A stretch of DNA of 64,000 nucleotides from Hyposmocoma kahamanoa (GCF_003589595.1 NW_020653945.1:4205618-4269617), one strand, 5' to 3'. Shown: positions 43,746 through 54,682, counted from the first letter of the stretch. The notes: a model not told the origin generated them from the sequence alone. Program-made: numbers and translations.

Positions 43746-43960
43746 TTTTTAAGATGGGACGAATAAGTCGCGCGCCAGTTGCAGTGCCGTTGAGAGCTGT
43801 AAATTGCAAAGATGGGGAGGTCACTGCCACTGCGCCCGTCACCCTGAGACATAAGTTAAAAAATCCCATGTGCCTGTAATTCTCCAGCACCCTTCAAAAT
43901 GAAGTAATGCTTACATTACTACCTGGACAAACTCTTTCAAACGAGCTCTACTAAGTAGTA
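43746..43960 (-). repeat. Family A copy with deletions
   Basis: Reverse copy: 'agatgggacgaataagtcgc', 'cactgcgcccgtcaccctga', 'cccatgtgcctgtaattctc' and 'caaacgagctctact'. Confidence 0.85.
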
Positions 43961-44239
43961 GCCTACTAAGGCTGCTGCTCACTTTGGCGGTCTACTTTAT
44001 TTGTTCACTCTACGTTATTCTTCGTCTTCCCCTCTTTCTTTTTCCTACTGTGATGCCCTCAAATGCTCTACAAAATCAGTTCGTGACATTTCCGAGGAGA
44101 GTCGAAGACAGCCTCTTGTTACAGTGCCCAAAATTTGTTTTCTATATGAGCTTCCCGTATCTGTGTTCTGTGTGTCTCTTAATCTCCTAAAACACGGCAC
44201 ACTGCAATGAGAAAAAAGTTACTTGCTTCAGGCCCAAGC

Positions 44240-44395
44240 AAGTATGACACAGGCGCAGTGGCAGTGCGCCTCAAATCATTGCTATTTGAAGCTCTGTGTG
44301 GCATAGCAATTGTTACGGACAGGCGTGTAGCTTACCAGCAGGCACACAATTTGTATATCTCGACACTTGATATTAACAAAAAAAAAAAGAAAAAC
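44240..44395 (+). repeat. Family A copy, 5'-truncated
   Basis: 'caggcgcagtggcagtgcgc', 'ttgaagctctgtgtggcata' and 'cttaccagcaggcacacaat' precede an A-run. Confidence 0.85.
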
Positions 44396-45220
44396 CCTAT
44401 GAATAATCATATTCGTAGAGGTGTAGCGCTAAATTTGTATGCTATATATTTATTATAATATTTAATCCACTGGACGTTTACGTGATCGTAGATATAAGCC
44501 AAATCCTCGCAGCTCAATCACTCAGTATGATACTCATATGTAGAATTGTACATCAAGAAATGACTTTAATAGGAATGAAGCAAGGGTACGAGTAGTTGCT
44601 CGCCGCCACCGCCTGCGCCCGTACCCGTACTGAGTGGCCGGGCTGACAGGGCTTTGGCGCAATTTTCGTCGAGTCATAGCCGCGGAAGCTCATGATTAAG
44701 GATTACCAACTACTTCGAAACATACCGAGCAAAAATGCGACTCAAATACGTAATAAGTTAGTCGCTATTGCGAGTTTATTAACAACTTGTGTATTCATTT
44801 TCGATGAACAGTATAACACCACGGTGTGGGTTTATAGAGTCCATGCTAGAAATACAAGTAGTAGTGGAAAATAAACACAAGTTTCCTCTTCATAAATAGA
44901 ATGTACAATTGCAACACCATATAAATGAATTGAGCATTCGACGTGGGCAGATATTGTTTTCGTTTATTGCAATCAAACGTCACGCCCACAGGACTTTTAA
45001 GGTCTTATAGTTTCGCGTATACGAATCCTGTTCCTTGCAACAATAAACAACTTATGATTTTTGTGCTGTTTGTTCTAACAATATGTTATCCGATTGTTTA
45101 TTATTTGGAATCTGAAGCCTTTAAATTATGCGAGTATTTTTGTTTCTTCAAAATACGATACAAAGAAATTATGTATTTAGTAATATTTTGATTAAAAATC
45201 AACTTTATGTCACTTCCTTA
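44396..45220. other. Unique stretch with a GC-rich patch
   Basis: The patch at 44575-44690 is GC-rich ('cgccgccaccgcctgcgccc'). It is followed at 44689-44770 by a segment shared with 49778-49862 ('ctcatgattaagga', 'aaacata', 'agcaaaaat'). No coding frame is convincing. Confidence 0.35.
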
Positions 45221-45221
45221 A

Positions 45222-45360
45222 CTGCCTCCGTGGCCGAATGCTGGTCTGCCACGCAGAGATTCCGGGTCCGATTCCCGGGCCGGGAGAAATATATGTATGG
45301 CCTATATTTATTTCTCTTGTGAGTTTGGGTGGTGTACATTGTGGTTGTCAACGCCACGTG
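45222..45360 (+). repeat. Family B SINE, 3'-truncated
   Basis: Head 'actgcctccgtggccgaatg', then 'cgggtccgattcccgggccg' and body to 'cattgtggttgtcaacgcca'. The head lacks a few bases after the A box. Confidence 0.9.
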
Positions 45361-45718
45361 TGTTTTTTTTATTTACCAATCATGGTAATTATTTATTTTT
45401 AATAAAGCACAATGAAATTATAATCTTGATACCATAAAAACAACAATGTAACTCGAAGAAGTAACCCATGTGCGGAAATTGAAAAATAAAACCTGCCAAC
45501 TCTACCGCAATTCCGATTAAAGTGATACTGTACCGGGTCCCTTATCGAGTATAACCCGTGGAGCGAGACCCATTTCCGCCACAGGCATCGAACGCGGGAC
45601 AGATACCCGATAGGCCAGGTCACACTGCATTGTGTCTTTGCAAGTTAAGTTTACTATAGTCTTATTAAAGAAAAAATTTACAACACTTTTACTTTCTTTG
45701 TAACAGTAGTCTAACGTA

Positions 45719-45984
45719 GTGAAAAGTTTGTGAAATTACATCTATTTGCCAAGTTTAATTGAAATCGATTAACGGAAGTTGGGTGAAATCCACTAAACCG
45801 GATTCATCTCCTAATTTACCATCCTCAGAGGTGAGGGGAATATTTTCTTCAAATTTGGGACCACCACTGAATTACCCCCTTTCTAACAAAAACAGAATCA
45901 TCAAAAATAAAAAAATTGCGTAACATAAACACACAAAAAAATACAGACGAATTGAAAACCTCCTCCGTTTTAGAAGCCGGTTAA
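45719..45984 (-). repeat. M3 MITE, short form
   Basis: 'agtttgtgaaattacatcta' to 'cctccgttttagaagccggtt', with 'ttaacggaagttgggtgaaa' and 'ggaatattttcttcaaattt' inside. Confidence 0.85.
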
Positions 45985-45999
45985 TAACAGTAATAATAA

Positions 46000-46080
46000 T
46001 AACGAACACACTTAGAGCTCCGCGCTAGGGAAACCCTGTGTCGCGGATGCCATGGGTACACATATAGACAACCACAAATT
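46000..46080 (-). repeat. Family B tail fragment
   Basis: 'gctagggaaaccctgtgtcg', 'cggatgccatgggta' and 'atagacaaccacaaatta' in reverse orientation. Confidence 0.85.
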
Positions 46081-46199
46081 AAAAAAAACAAATGAAGAGC
46101 TGAAAAAAGAAAGTTCCATAAAAACAGAAAAACTTGATAAGTACTCTGTAATGTTTATTTTTATTTAATGTTATGTTGTTTTTACTACCATGTAGGTAT

Positions 46200-46430
46200 T
46201 CGTATTTACTTTTTGACGACTTTGATGACCCAACGGTTTGCACTGTAGGCACTGGATGAAGAGGTCCCGGATTCCCGGTAGAACAAATTTGGGACATGAA
46301 CTTTCTGAATTGGTTGTAGTCGAAGTGCCCCAGAGTGAATTCCGTTGCTCTGGCACTCATAATACACGTAATTCCCTTGTTCGAGACCAGGCAATCGGCG
46401 CGGTTGTCAGGCACATTGTTATTATTTATA
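46200..46430. repeat. Unnamed repeat shared with 20266-20520
   Basis: Minus-strand frames overlap here (46079-46414 and others), so coding ancestry is possible. None shows a domain I recognise. This is the uninterrupted version of the 20-kb copy. Confidence 0.5.
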
Positions 46431-46446
46431 ATTATTTGTTTTTTTG

Positions 46447-46545
46447 TGAAAATATTCCACTAGTTTGTTATTATTATTGATACAAAGACCGAACAAACAC
46501 AAAGAAAAATCGTTCGAACTTTCGGTCGGATTGGACTCCTCTAAG
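46447..46545. repeat. Shared 'ctagtttgttattattatt' repeat
   Basis: See 21510-21600. Both continue into an 'acaaagaaaaatcgttcg'-like segment. Confidence 0.5.
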
Positions 46546-46695
46546 AAGAGGGTTAACACCATCATGATTGCCCAATGCGGGTCGGAGACTGCACACATTT
46601 TCCAGGGGTTGTGAACCTTCTTCGACGCTCAGGTTTCATCTTAATGTTTCTCTCACCGTTAACGAAAGTTATTGCTACTAAAAAATTCACAAATG

Positions 46696-47495
46696 TACGA
46701 GGGCGGTTTCATAAATACGTGACTTTAATTAAAAAATGTTTTCGGAATTTATTTCTTAATTTAGAACTCCTTTCTAAGCAACGGACGTAACTTTTTTAAA
46801 TTAGCGCGAAAATAAAATTTGTTTTCATCGTTCGGTTCAACTCACAGTGGCGCAGAGTCGAAGCGTCGCGTCGCGTCCTGTTTTTCAACTACAACGACCG
46901 GCGGCACGCGCGTCGACTCTCGCATTAGTGCGCCCGGATCGCAGTGTGGTCTGACGCCTCACAGCGCTCAAGTAGCGAAGCCGCTCGACTGCATCCATAT
47001 TTGCATAACACAAAGTCGTACCTTAATAATGGGAAAATAGAGATGAATATGCTATAGGCGAAAAACATGATGCGTCGCAACGCTTCGTCTCTGCGTCAGT
47101 GAGAGCCTTAAAAATTAAAAAGCGTTAGGTGAGGACGGTATATTGTTTGAAGATGGAGAAAACGCAAATTCGATTATTCAGTTTCTCATTTGCAATCACG
47201 ACATCAAAAATGTCGAATTGTAGTACGGATTATTACCGCAGCCCCCGTATTAACCAAATTTGACCTTACCTGACTTTTTTTGTCATATTTTTTACCGATT
47301 TGCATGAAATGAGGACGTGACAGCTGAAAATTCTTCAGTTTGACAAAAATAAAATTTGGGTAGTTGAAGAAGTTGGATATAGCTAGTCACGGTGTTAAAA
47401 AATTAGATTACGGAGAAAAATAAACCACAAAACAATGAAAAAAAAAATTTTTTTTTTTCTTCTCAAAGTCACAGGGTTGCCAAACCGCCCTCGTA
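46696..47495. mobile_element. M6 mariner-like element holding an M4 MITE
   Basis: Ends TACGAGGGCGGTTT and AAACCGCCCTCGTA are perfect 14-bp inverted repeats. Matching extends to a shared GTGACTTT / AAAGTCAC. Each end lies at a TA, as for Tc1/mariner. Without the M4 insert it is about 525 bp, too short for a transposase, and no catalytic block is visible. Confidence 0.75.
46834..47107. mobile_element. M4 MITE, PIF/Harbinger-like, inverted relative to 19021
   Basis: Starts GGTTCAACTCACAGTGGCGC and ends in 'gagagcc' with TTA following. The interior matches the reverse of 19021-19318 ('ggaaaatagagatgaat', 'ttgcataacacaaa'). The left TTA is altered to TTC. Confidence 0.85.
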
Positions 47496-47499
47496 CATA

Positions 47500-48020
47500 C
47501 TGCCATAAGGGTTTGAATCGTCGTCATTGAGAAGCAACCGTTCTTACTAATCTCCCGGTCTCTTGCTAGTTTTTAGTTGACCTTTTACAGTAAACAAAAA
47601 TTTTTAAATAATGTTCATACATTTCCTTGTTAGTAGGCATTATTAGTAACTAAGTGGAAGTGGCAGATACTGGTTACGTCTCGTGGAGAACCGTGAGCAT
47701 TGGTGGTCATTGGAGGAGGCTTTTGCCCGAATGAGGTGCAAACAATCACCATGGTTCACGTTTAAAAAAAATGTAATTCACATTATCTTCTAAATGTCGA
47801 TAACTAATATTAATAAGTTTAATATAACTTAAAAGTTAAAAAGGTAATAAATTACCATTTTATAATTTGAATTCAATTAAGTTATGTTTATTACGTGTCA
47901 CAATTTTTATTTTATAAGAAATATGTAATGTTAGTTGGAATTTAAATAAAGCTTTATTTGTTTATTATTGTTATAATTCATAATTTTTTATCTAATTTGC
48001 TTTTAAATTTGTAACTTCCA
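47500..48020. other. AT-rich unique stretch
   Basis: No gene or repeat family recognised. Confidence 0.35.
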
Positions 48021-48023
48021 TCA

Positions 48024-48310
48024 TTTTTTTATAATATCAAGTGAAGATGTGCCTGGTGGTAAACTACATATGCCTGTACATAACAGTTGCAGTGTCAATC
48101 AGAGCTTCATATCACAAGGATCTCAGGAGCACTGCCAGTGCGCTTGTCACCCAGAGACATAAGTTGACAATTCCCATGTGCCAATAATTTCACTAGTACC
48201 CTTAACACTTCAACACCGGAAGGTAGTAACAACGCTCACATAACCGCAGAAATAGGTAAGGTGGCAGTACTTCTCTCAGAACTCTTTCAGAAGGAGCTCT
48301 AGTACTGCTA
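48024..48310 (-). repeat. Family A copy, near full length
   Basis: Reverse copy from 'tttttttataatatcaagtg' to 'aaggagctctagtactgcta', with a short deletion in the tail-proximal block. Confidence 0.9.
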
Positions 48311-48760
48311 AATCTATTTAGAATAGATTTTTTTACAAGTCGAATTGCAAACAGGGTAATTGATATCGTCTTAGCGTTAGGCGCGAACAAAGATTTTCTT
48401 TATTCCCAACTCTCAGAAAACACTTTATACAGTCTGAAACTTGAACCAAAAGGACTCGAAACACGTAACAAGCAAACCTAACGGTATTATATTCTTCAAA
48501 GCTATCGATTCCCTGTGACCTCTGCGCGCCATTACTCTAAGCCTATGCTTGTATCTAACACTGTCCAACTGTGCTTGATATTGTTTTTTTTTATATTATT
48601 ATATTTTTGTCAAAATATCTTAATGGTGTCACCCATTTCATTACGAGTCGATACTAAAGCAGCACGAATTAAAATTTTTCCCGTACTGAATCAGTTCTAT
48701 TGCGCGGGTCGAACGCCAGGGGTATTAATTTCATTTCAGATTTTTTTACAAACGAAATTA
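48311..48760. other. Unique stretch
   Basis: The plus-strand frame at 48515-48793 runs into family A and is judged chance. Nothing else recognised. Confidence 0.35.
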
Positions 48761-48761
48761 A

Positions 48762-48898
48762 AGCGTAGTGCCCCTCAGATCTTTGCAATTTAAAGCTCTG
48801 AGTGGCACTGTAACTGTTATGGACAGGCACACGCCTGCTTGCCAGCTTACCATCAGGCGCAAGACTTGTTCATCCCGTCACTTGATGTTATAAAAAAA
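48762..48898 (+). repeat. Family A copy, 5'-truncated
   Basis: 'gtgcccctcagatctttgca' to 'ttcatcccgtcacttgatgt' and an A tail. A short insertion 'cacacgcctgcttgcc' sits before 'agcttaccatcaggcg'. Confidence 0.9.
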
Positions 48899-49033
48899 AG
48901 ACAACCACAATTACGCCCAAACTCTTGAGAGAAATAAATGTAGGCCATACAAATTATTCTCCCGGCCCGGTATCGAACTCAGAACCTCCGCGTGGCAGAC
49001 CAGGATGGTAACCGTTCGGCCACGGAGGCAGTA
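48899..49033 (-). repeat. Family B SINE head and body
   Basis: Reverse copy: 'agacaaccacaattacgccc', body, then the head 'cggtatcgaactcagaacct' to 'ccgttcggccacggaggcag'. It abuts the family A tail, so its own tail was probably lost at that junction. Confidence 0.9.
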
Positions 49034-49036
49034 CAA

Positions 49037-49294
49037 AAAAAACCTAACTCAAAAGTTCGTGGAATTACATCTGTTTGCCAGTTATATTGAAATCGGTTAC
49101 CGGAAAGTACATAAAATCCTAGTTTACTACCCTTACAGGTGGAAGAAAATATATTTCAAATATAAATGGAACCAATACTGAGGTGCTCTCTTTCTAATAA
49201 AAACGGTTCACAAATACCGGAGTAACCACGTAACATACAAAAAATAAACAAAATAGAATCTTATTGAGAACCTTCTCCTTTTTTGAAGTCGGTA
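49037..49294 (-). repeat. M3 MITE, short form
   Basis: 'aacctaactcaaaagttcgt' to 'tccttttttgaagtcggt', with 'aatcggttaccggaaagtac' inside. Confidence 0.9.
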
Positions 49295-49639
49295 AAAAAA
49301 ATTAAGATAAATATAAACTCACACCAATGTTATATAAAACCACTGTGACACCGTGGTTCATACATTTTTTATAACAATAGAAATTGGTTCAATTCCCATG
49401 ATAATAAATACCAAACAATATTGCCACTATCGCAATATGTCCTATTTTACACGTAGCTGTCATATTGTGTTTGTAAGGAAAAACGAAGGAAACTCAGTCT
49501 TTATCTAGTTATCTTCACTTATGATTGAAAGCAACCTGATTTTGTATGAAATAAGCGGCTTATTTTTTTTTAATTATAATCTGATGCTGTGAAGTATGTC
49601 ACAAATATAGTAGAACACCTAATTAATACCTTAATTTTT

Positions 49640-49682
49640 TTTATAGAGCTTTAAATCGCAAAGATCTGAGGGGCACTGCCCT
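49640..49682 (-). repeat. Family A fragment
   Basis: A 40-bp piece, 'agctttaaatcgcaaagatc' and 'tgaggggcactgcc'. Confidence 0.7.
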
Positions 49683-49860
49683 TGTGAAATATAATATAAT
49701 CGAATACAATAGATAAAATAAATTTATTAATTAAACCCATTAACTAAATTAACTGACTAACGAACTAAACTAACCGGTGACTCATGATTAAGGACCATAG
49801 ACAGGTTTGAGACATATCTAGCAAAAATTCGACTTAAGTATGATTTATCCGTTAGTTTAT

Positions 49861-50135
49861 TATTTTTTTTATAACATTAAGTGATGGGACGAACAAGGCG
49901 TGCGCGTGATGGTAAGCTACACGCCTGTCCATAACAGTTAAAGTGCCACTCATAGTTTTAAATTGCACCCTGAGACATATGTTGACAAGTCCCATGTGCC
50001 TCTAATTTCACCAGCACCCTTGCCCCTCAAAACCGGAACACAGTAATGCTGACATTACTGCTTGGCGGCAGAAATAGGTAAGGTGGCAGTACTACCCTGG
50101 ACGAACTCTCTCACAAGGAGGTCTGTTGCTACTAA
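49861..50135 (-). repeat. Family A copy, near full length
   Basis: Reverse copy from 'tttttttataacattaagtg' to 'caaggaggtctgttgctact'. The 'cgcaaagatctgaggggcac' block is deleted. Confidence 0.9.
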
Positions 50136-50217
50136 AATAAGCCATGAGTCTCACTTTAAATTTCTGTTTAAAAATATTACATTGAAGAAATTTAAACTGA
50201 AGCTTTTATATTACAAT

Positions 50218-50445
50218 CATTGACTTACAATTATATGGACGTCGGGTCCGCACTAAAAAGTGTCCGCACTTGTAAGGCGCTAAAATCGTATACAGAGCGC
50301 GACACTCCGCTTTAGTCTTCATTTGTTCTACGGACAGCGCGATACTGCGATGACATAACAATTTAAATTTCGAATAGGTTGACTTGGGACATTTTTTTCG
50401 TGGTTTTTGTATTAGACCCGTCGTCCATTTATTTGTAAGTCAATG
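50218..50445 (+). mobile_element. M1 MITE, hAT-like, 228-bp deletion form
   Basis: Perfect ends CATTGACTTACAA and TTGTAAGTCAATG, flanked by perfect ATTACAAT duplications (50210-50217, 50446-50453). Compared with the 286-bp copies it lacks about 58 bp in two places, one after 'catttgttc' and one after 'aatttaaatt'. Confidence 0.95.
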
Positions 50446-50757
50446 ATTACAATACAATATATTGGTGGGTACTTTTCGTCTGCTTCGATATTATCACGAA
50501 TTGGATTTAATGTCGCATGTCCAATGTCCACAGGAAATGTCACTTTTTATCGTAACGATGCCATTCACTATAATGCTTGCCACGGTGGTGATAGAATTTG
50601 CCAATCCGCGTAACGTACTCGCCGAAAATAGTACGTGATGCGGTGAGGCTTTTTTCGTGTACACAATGTCACTAAAGTTTTATTGTTTAAATATTCTTAC
50701 TCTAATTGTCAATACAGACGCTAAATCGAAATTTTCCAACATTTTTTGAACATTCCC

Positions 50758-50957
50758 ATTTTGGAAATGAAACTATTGTTCCGGATTTAAATCGCGTATA
50801 TTTGTTTTTTCAAACAAACCGACGTTTCGAGTTCTTAGGTTTTCGCGATTGTTACACATAGGAAATGAAACTATTGTTCCGGATTTAAATCGCGTATATT
50901 TGTTTTTTCAAACAAACCGACGTTTCGGGCCCTTTACAGGTCCCATGGTCACGGTTG
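50758..50957 (-). mobile_element. Penelope-like terminal repeats in tandem
   Basis: Two direct copies of the terminal family with a ~106-bp period: 'ggaaatgaaactattgttcc' to 'aaaccgacgtttcg' occurs at 50764-50829 and 50870-50936. The first stops right after GACGTTTCG and the next begins 'ttaggttttcgcgattgtta'. The second extends into 'ggccctttacaggtcccatg'. Confidence 0.65.
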
Positions 50958-51129
50958 ACGGTCCCATTCCCATTTTAACAAATGTGTTCATAATATAACC
51001 GTTAATGAATTATGTAACGTTGGAGCTGTCACGTCGGTTTTTATTGAAATAACTGAGTATAAACGAAATACATCGTTGAGTCGTTTCATCGTCAAAATAT
51101 GTCGGTCAATCATGTTAATGTCAGGATTT

Positions 51130-51598
51130 TGTCATATATCTGATAGTTGGAAATTTTTGAAGTCTATTGGCTTAGTTAGGCCTCAGACTGACGCTTTACC
51201 TCATCCTTGCACTCTTGACGATGTCAATCGGCATTTCTCTTTGTCAGCACTCAATGGGCAGGCAAAGCGGATGCTCTGAAAGATGTCGTCTCCTTGTGCT
51301 GCCAACCATCTGAAAGTTTTATCTTTTCTTTGTTGTCGGAGTCCGATATTTGCAAAACGATAATGTCTTAATATACTTAATAAAATATTCTTGATATAAA
51401 ATGTTTTAAATTAAGTATTGTAATGATAAATGTATTCAAATGTATGCATAAAAAGAGCAACCCCTAGAGTTTCTTGCTCATTTTTTTCAGGGGATTCTGC
51501 CTTACGAATGATTATTAGAGTTTAATCAGTATGACGATTTCAAGTGTAATTTGCTTACCTATGAAATAAAGATTATTTCACTTTGACTTTAGCGTTCT
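51130..51598 (+). mobile_element. LINE remnant: RT-proximal fragment joined to a 3' end
   Basis: The frame reads WKFLKSIGLVRPQTD then CTLDDVNRHFSLSALNG, the spacer between endonuclease and RT in several insect LINEs. It stops at 51279. From about 51510 the sequence ends with 'ctatgaaataaagattattt' and 'cactttgacttt', a LINE-type 3' end with an AATAAA signal. The RT is missing. Confidence 0.55.
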
Positions 51599-51641
51599 CA
51601 ATTTCTCGATACAAAAATAAAATGTGTGTTTTTCATTGCAG

Positions 51642-51682
51642 TTTGGAGCGAAGCTGGCGCCGTGAGCCATGGACTCAGAGAG
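51642..51682 (+). CDS. Candidate 5' coding exon of a host gene
   Basis: A pyrimidine-rich acceptor 'gtttttcattgcag' ends at 51641. The next 41 bases are GC-rich. The segment closes with AGAG|GTAAGC, a strong donor at 51683. It contains ATG at 51669 in a good context (gagccATGG) and opens a frame Met-Asp-Ser-Glu, leaving phase 2. The shape is a 5' UTR end plus initiator codon in one small internal exon. The gene is not identifiable from four codons. No partner exon was found. Confidence 0.5.
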
Positions 51683-51904
51683 GTAAGCCAATATTGTGAT
51701 TGTTAAGCTCTTGACCGTTCGATTAATTTGACTAAGCCGCTGACGTTTGCTGTTGCCCGTCCAAATTGGAACGCTGGGTACAAGTTTGTTGGTCGTTTCA
51801 TTGGAACTTTGCTAATTTGAGATCACTACGTTGAAATTTAACTTTGTTCAATGTGCAACAGTCTCCTTTTCGTAAGAATAGTACACAATCATTACTACCT
51901 GTAC

Positions 51905-51945
51905 CGCTAGCATGACAGGGCGCGATTTTAGCGACAAGCGACAAA
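51905..51945. repeat. M12-related arm
   Basis: 'gctagcatgacagggcgcga' matches the left arm at 20322-20338. It is cut by M3. Confidence 0.5.
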
Positions 51946-52168
51946 AAAAGGAGATGTTTTCAATTCGACTGTATTTTTTTGTGTGTTTGTTATGCAATTA
52001 CTCCGGTATTCGTGAATCGATTTTGATGATTCTTTTTTTGTTGGAAAGAGGGTACCTCAGTATTGGTCTCATATAAATTTGAAGAAAATATTCCACCTCC
52101 AAGGTTAGCAAATTATGGGGATAAATTATTGGATCTCAACCACTTCCCGTTAACTTTTGAAGTTGGCT
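51946..52168 (+). repeat. M3 MITE, ends eroded
   Basis: 'aggagatgttttcaattcga', 'gcaattactccggtattcgt', 'ttggaaagagggtacctcag' and the end 'aacttttgaagttggc'. Confidence 0.85.
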
Positions 52169-52185
52169 TACTATCTTATATCTAT

Positions 52186-52375
52186 GATACCTAGTGACGG
52201 GACGAGCAAGTTGTGTGCCTGGTATTAAGCGACAAGCCTCTCCATAGCAGTCTCTCTGCCACTTACAGCTTTAAATTGGAAAGATCTGTGAGGAGCTCTG
52301 CTATTGCCTCTGATAACCTGAGACACAAGTTGACAAGTCTCGTGTGCTTTTAATTTCATCAACACCTTTACCATG
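52186..52375 (-). repeat. Family A copy, 5'-truncated
   Basis: Reverse copy: 'gatacctagtgacgggacga', 'tttaaattggaaagatctgt' and 'acaagttgacaagtctcgtg'. Confidence 0.85.
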
Positions 52376-52529
52376 TAGTTGAGGTCTCGTATAAAACTTC
52401 ATGCATTAACTGCATGCAGTCGAAACCGTCTTCATGCAGCCGAAGATCGATCGATGCAATCTGTTAACAGCATTAGGCTCGGCATGCGTGAGAAGCGACA
52501 TAAAAGCAAGGGAATAGCAATGTGTATCT

Positions 52530-52778
52530 TACCTATTTCTGCCTCCAAGCAGTAATGTGAGTATTGTATATGTGGTTTTGAAAGGTAAAGATGCTGGTGA
52601 AATTACAAGCACATGGGAGTTGTCGACTTATGTCTCAGGTTGACGGGCGCAGTGGCAGTGCCCCTCAGATCTTTGCGATTTAAAGCTCTTCGTGTCACAC
52701 TGTAACTGATCTGGACAACCGTGTCGCTTTCCACTAGCCGCACGACTTGTTCGTCCCATCACTAGACACGATAAAAAG
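52530..52778 (+). repeat. Family A copy, near full length
   Basis: Runs from 'cttacctatttctgcctcca' through 'gcccctcagatctttgcgat' to 'acttgttcgtcccatcacta' and a short A tail. Confidence 0.9.
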
Positions 52779-52779
52779 G

Positions 52780-53315
52780 TTATATTCCGACTTTGTACTG
52801 TATCTAGAAAATTAAATTTTTCCACCTAATGTATACTCTCTTTGTTGCACTAATCTTATTGTAAGGTTTAATTAACTCGATTGCGGCACAGCCAAAACAT
52901 GGACCAAAGGGAAAGTAATTCAGTTACTGACAGCAATACGTAAAAGGAAACCTTTTACCGTAAATAGGTGATTAAAGTCGAGGTATCTTCTTCTCTTGTT
53001 ACATTGGGCTCGAACGTCTGAGCCCACATTTATATTGTGCACAATAATTGCCTGCAAATTCTGAAAGTTTGCTTAACACCTAAATAGGCTATCAAGAAAC
53101 CATCAAAGGCGTTGAGGCAACAATAGTTGATACCCTCGTCAGCTTAATGCTCAATAATGACAGCTTCGTACATTGTTGCCCGTTTTACACGATGGATAAA
53201 AAGAAAAATTTGTACCAAATTGTAGTGCAAATATTTGAATATCATCATTTGCTAATACTAATTCAAAGCACAGTTGATGTAATCGGATTTCTTATGATCC
53301 GGAAGAAAGAAAGCC
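52780..53315. other. Unique stretch
   Basis: No gene or repeat family recognised. Confidence 0.35.
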
Positions 53316-53317
53316 AT

Positions 53318-53862
53318 AAGTAGTAGAGCTGCTTGTGACAGAGATCATCTAGAGAAGTACTGCCACTATTTCTGCCGCAGTAATGTGAGCATTAATGCGT
53401 TCCGGTTTTGAAGGGTAAACGCGTCTTCGCACTGCATTCGATTCGTATTTATTCCGAATCCGAGAGTATACAAATCTAGAAAGCTCGGACCCACTTCGGA
53501 CGTCGCTTGTGCACTAAGTCCAATTCGAATCCGAGAAAATACAAATATCGCTTGGACACCTAGAGTTAAAATTATCCCTGTGACATTTCGGACCAAAGAT
53601 ATTGCTCACTGTTTCGGACCGCTATTTCTAATATTCGGAACTATCGGACAACTACGACTGTTGCGCACCAGCGCAAACGCTCATTAGGGCAGTGAAATTA
53701 CATCAACATTTACAGGTTGTCAAGTACCACCATTGACAATTGTATGTCTCAGGGTGGCGGGCTCAGTGGCAGTGTTCTTCAGATCTTTGCGATTTCAAGC
53801 TCTGAGCGGTATTGCAACTGTTATGGACAGCCATGTCGCTTACCAACAAGCGCGCGACTTGT
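53318..53862 (+). repeat. Family A copy with a ~270-bp insert
   Basis: 5' half 53318-53419 ('agtagtagagctgcttgtga' to 'ttccggttttgaagggtaaa'). 3' half from about 53690 ('cagtgaaattacatc', 'tctcagggtggcgggctcag') to 53862. Confidence 0.85.
53420..53690. mobile_element. Unclassified insert in family A
   Basis: Ends GCGTCTTCGCACTG and CAGCGCAAACGC are roughly complementary. The direct repeats 'cgaatccgaga' at 53456 and 53526 share 'atacaaat'. Target duplication unclear. Confidence 0.4.
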
Positions 53863-53864
53863 TA

Positions 53865-54530
53865 AAAATTCGAATATAAAAATTATTTAGGTATATATAG
53901 CCGTTTAAAAATTCTTCATTTACTTTTCTAAGTGGGTAGAAAAAAGAAAATAAAAAGTTTAATTTCTCATAATAATTCACACTAAACCAACTGAAAATCC
54001 AAATAATTGATCCGATAAGAATTATTTAATTACCAGTGTGAATCTAACTATAAATCCAAAATTTCACTATTAATGTTACGACCTTTTGGTTTTCACCTTC
54101 CTGTTTGTAAAGATTTTAAACAACTAATAATACATTATAACAACAAATAATTTTATATCTTGTTTACACAGAAGCCGTTGAGTCCCATGTGCCCCTGACC
54201 GACGTCATGCTGGTGTCAGATTAATGATATGTTCATTTATTAACGAAATCCAGAGCACTTTCAGAAGTAGGTCGCAATCATCATGTGATTATTTCTGCAA
54301 GAACTTCAGAGGTCTTTAGTTCTCGCCGTTTGTTCGTTCTTTGAATTGAAATGAAACGTAAATTAAAATTATATAATGAAGGACCATGCGAGTGTTTGAA
54401 AAAGCAAACACACACGATCTAGATTTAAAAACATAGTTTCATTCCCACTTGTATAGGAAATCTAAGAATAATAAACCTAAATATGTACTGACGATTTAGA
54501 GAATGAAATCAAATGACAAATAAATTAGTC
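53865..54530. other. AT-rich stretch with a Penelope-end fragment
   Basis: 54396-54446 ('gtttgaaaaagcaaacacac' to 'acatagtttcattcc') is a forward fragment of the Penelope-like terminal family. The rest is unrecognised. Confidence 0.45.
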
Positions 54531-54532
54531 TT

Positions 54533-54625
54533 GGGAATGAAATTACTTTTTTCCGGATCTAAATAAATATTGTTATTTATGTCTTTTAACGTTCCGGACT
54601 TTTTACGTTTCCCATTGTCACGGGT
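54533..54625 (-). repeat. Penelope-like terminal fragment
   Basis: 'gggaatgaaattacttttt', 'ccggatctaaat' and 'acgttccggactttttacg' resemble 29862-29960 in divergent form. Confidence 0.55.
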
Positions 54626-54682
54626 GACTAAGTAATTAATGTTAATTTCAGAATTGTACTTGTTTTCGAACTGGTCTATGAC

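Noticed and set aside
46079..46414. 111-residue minus-strand frame with two overlapping frames
   Set aside because: It lies in a repeat also present at 20 kb. No domain recognised in any frame.
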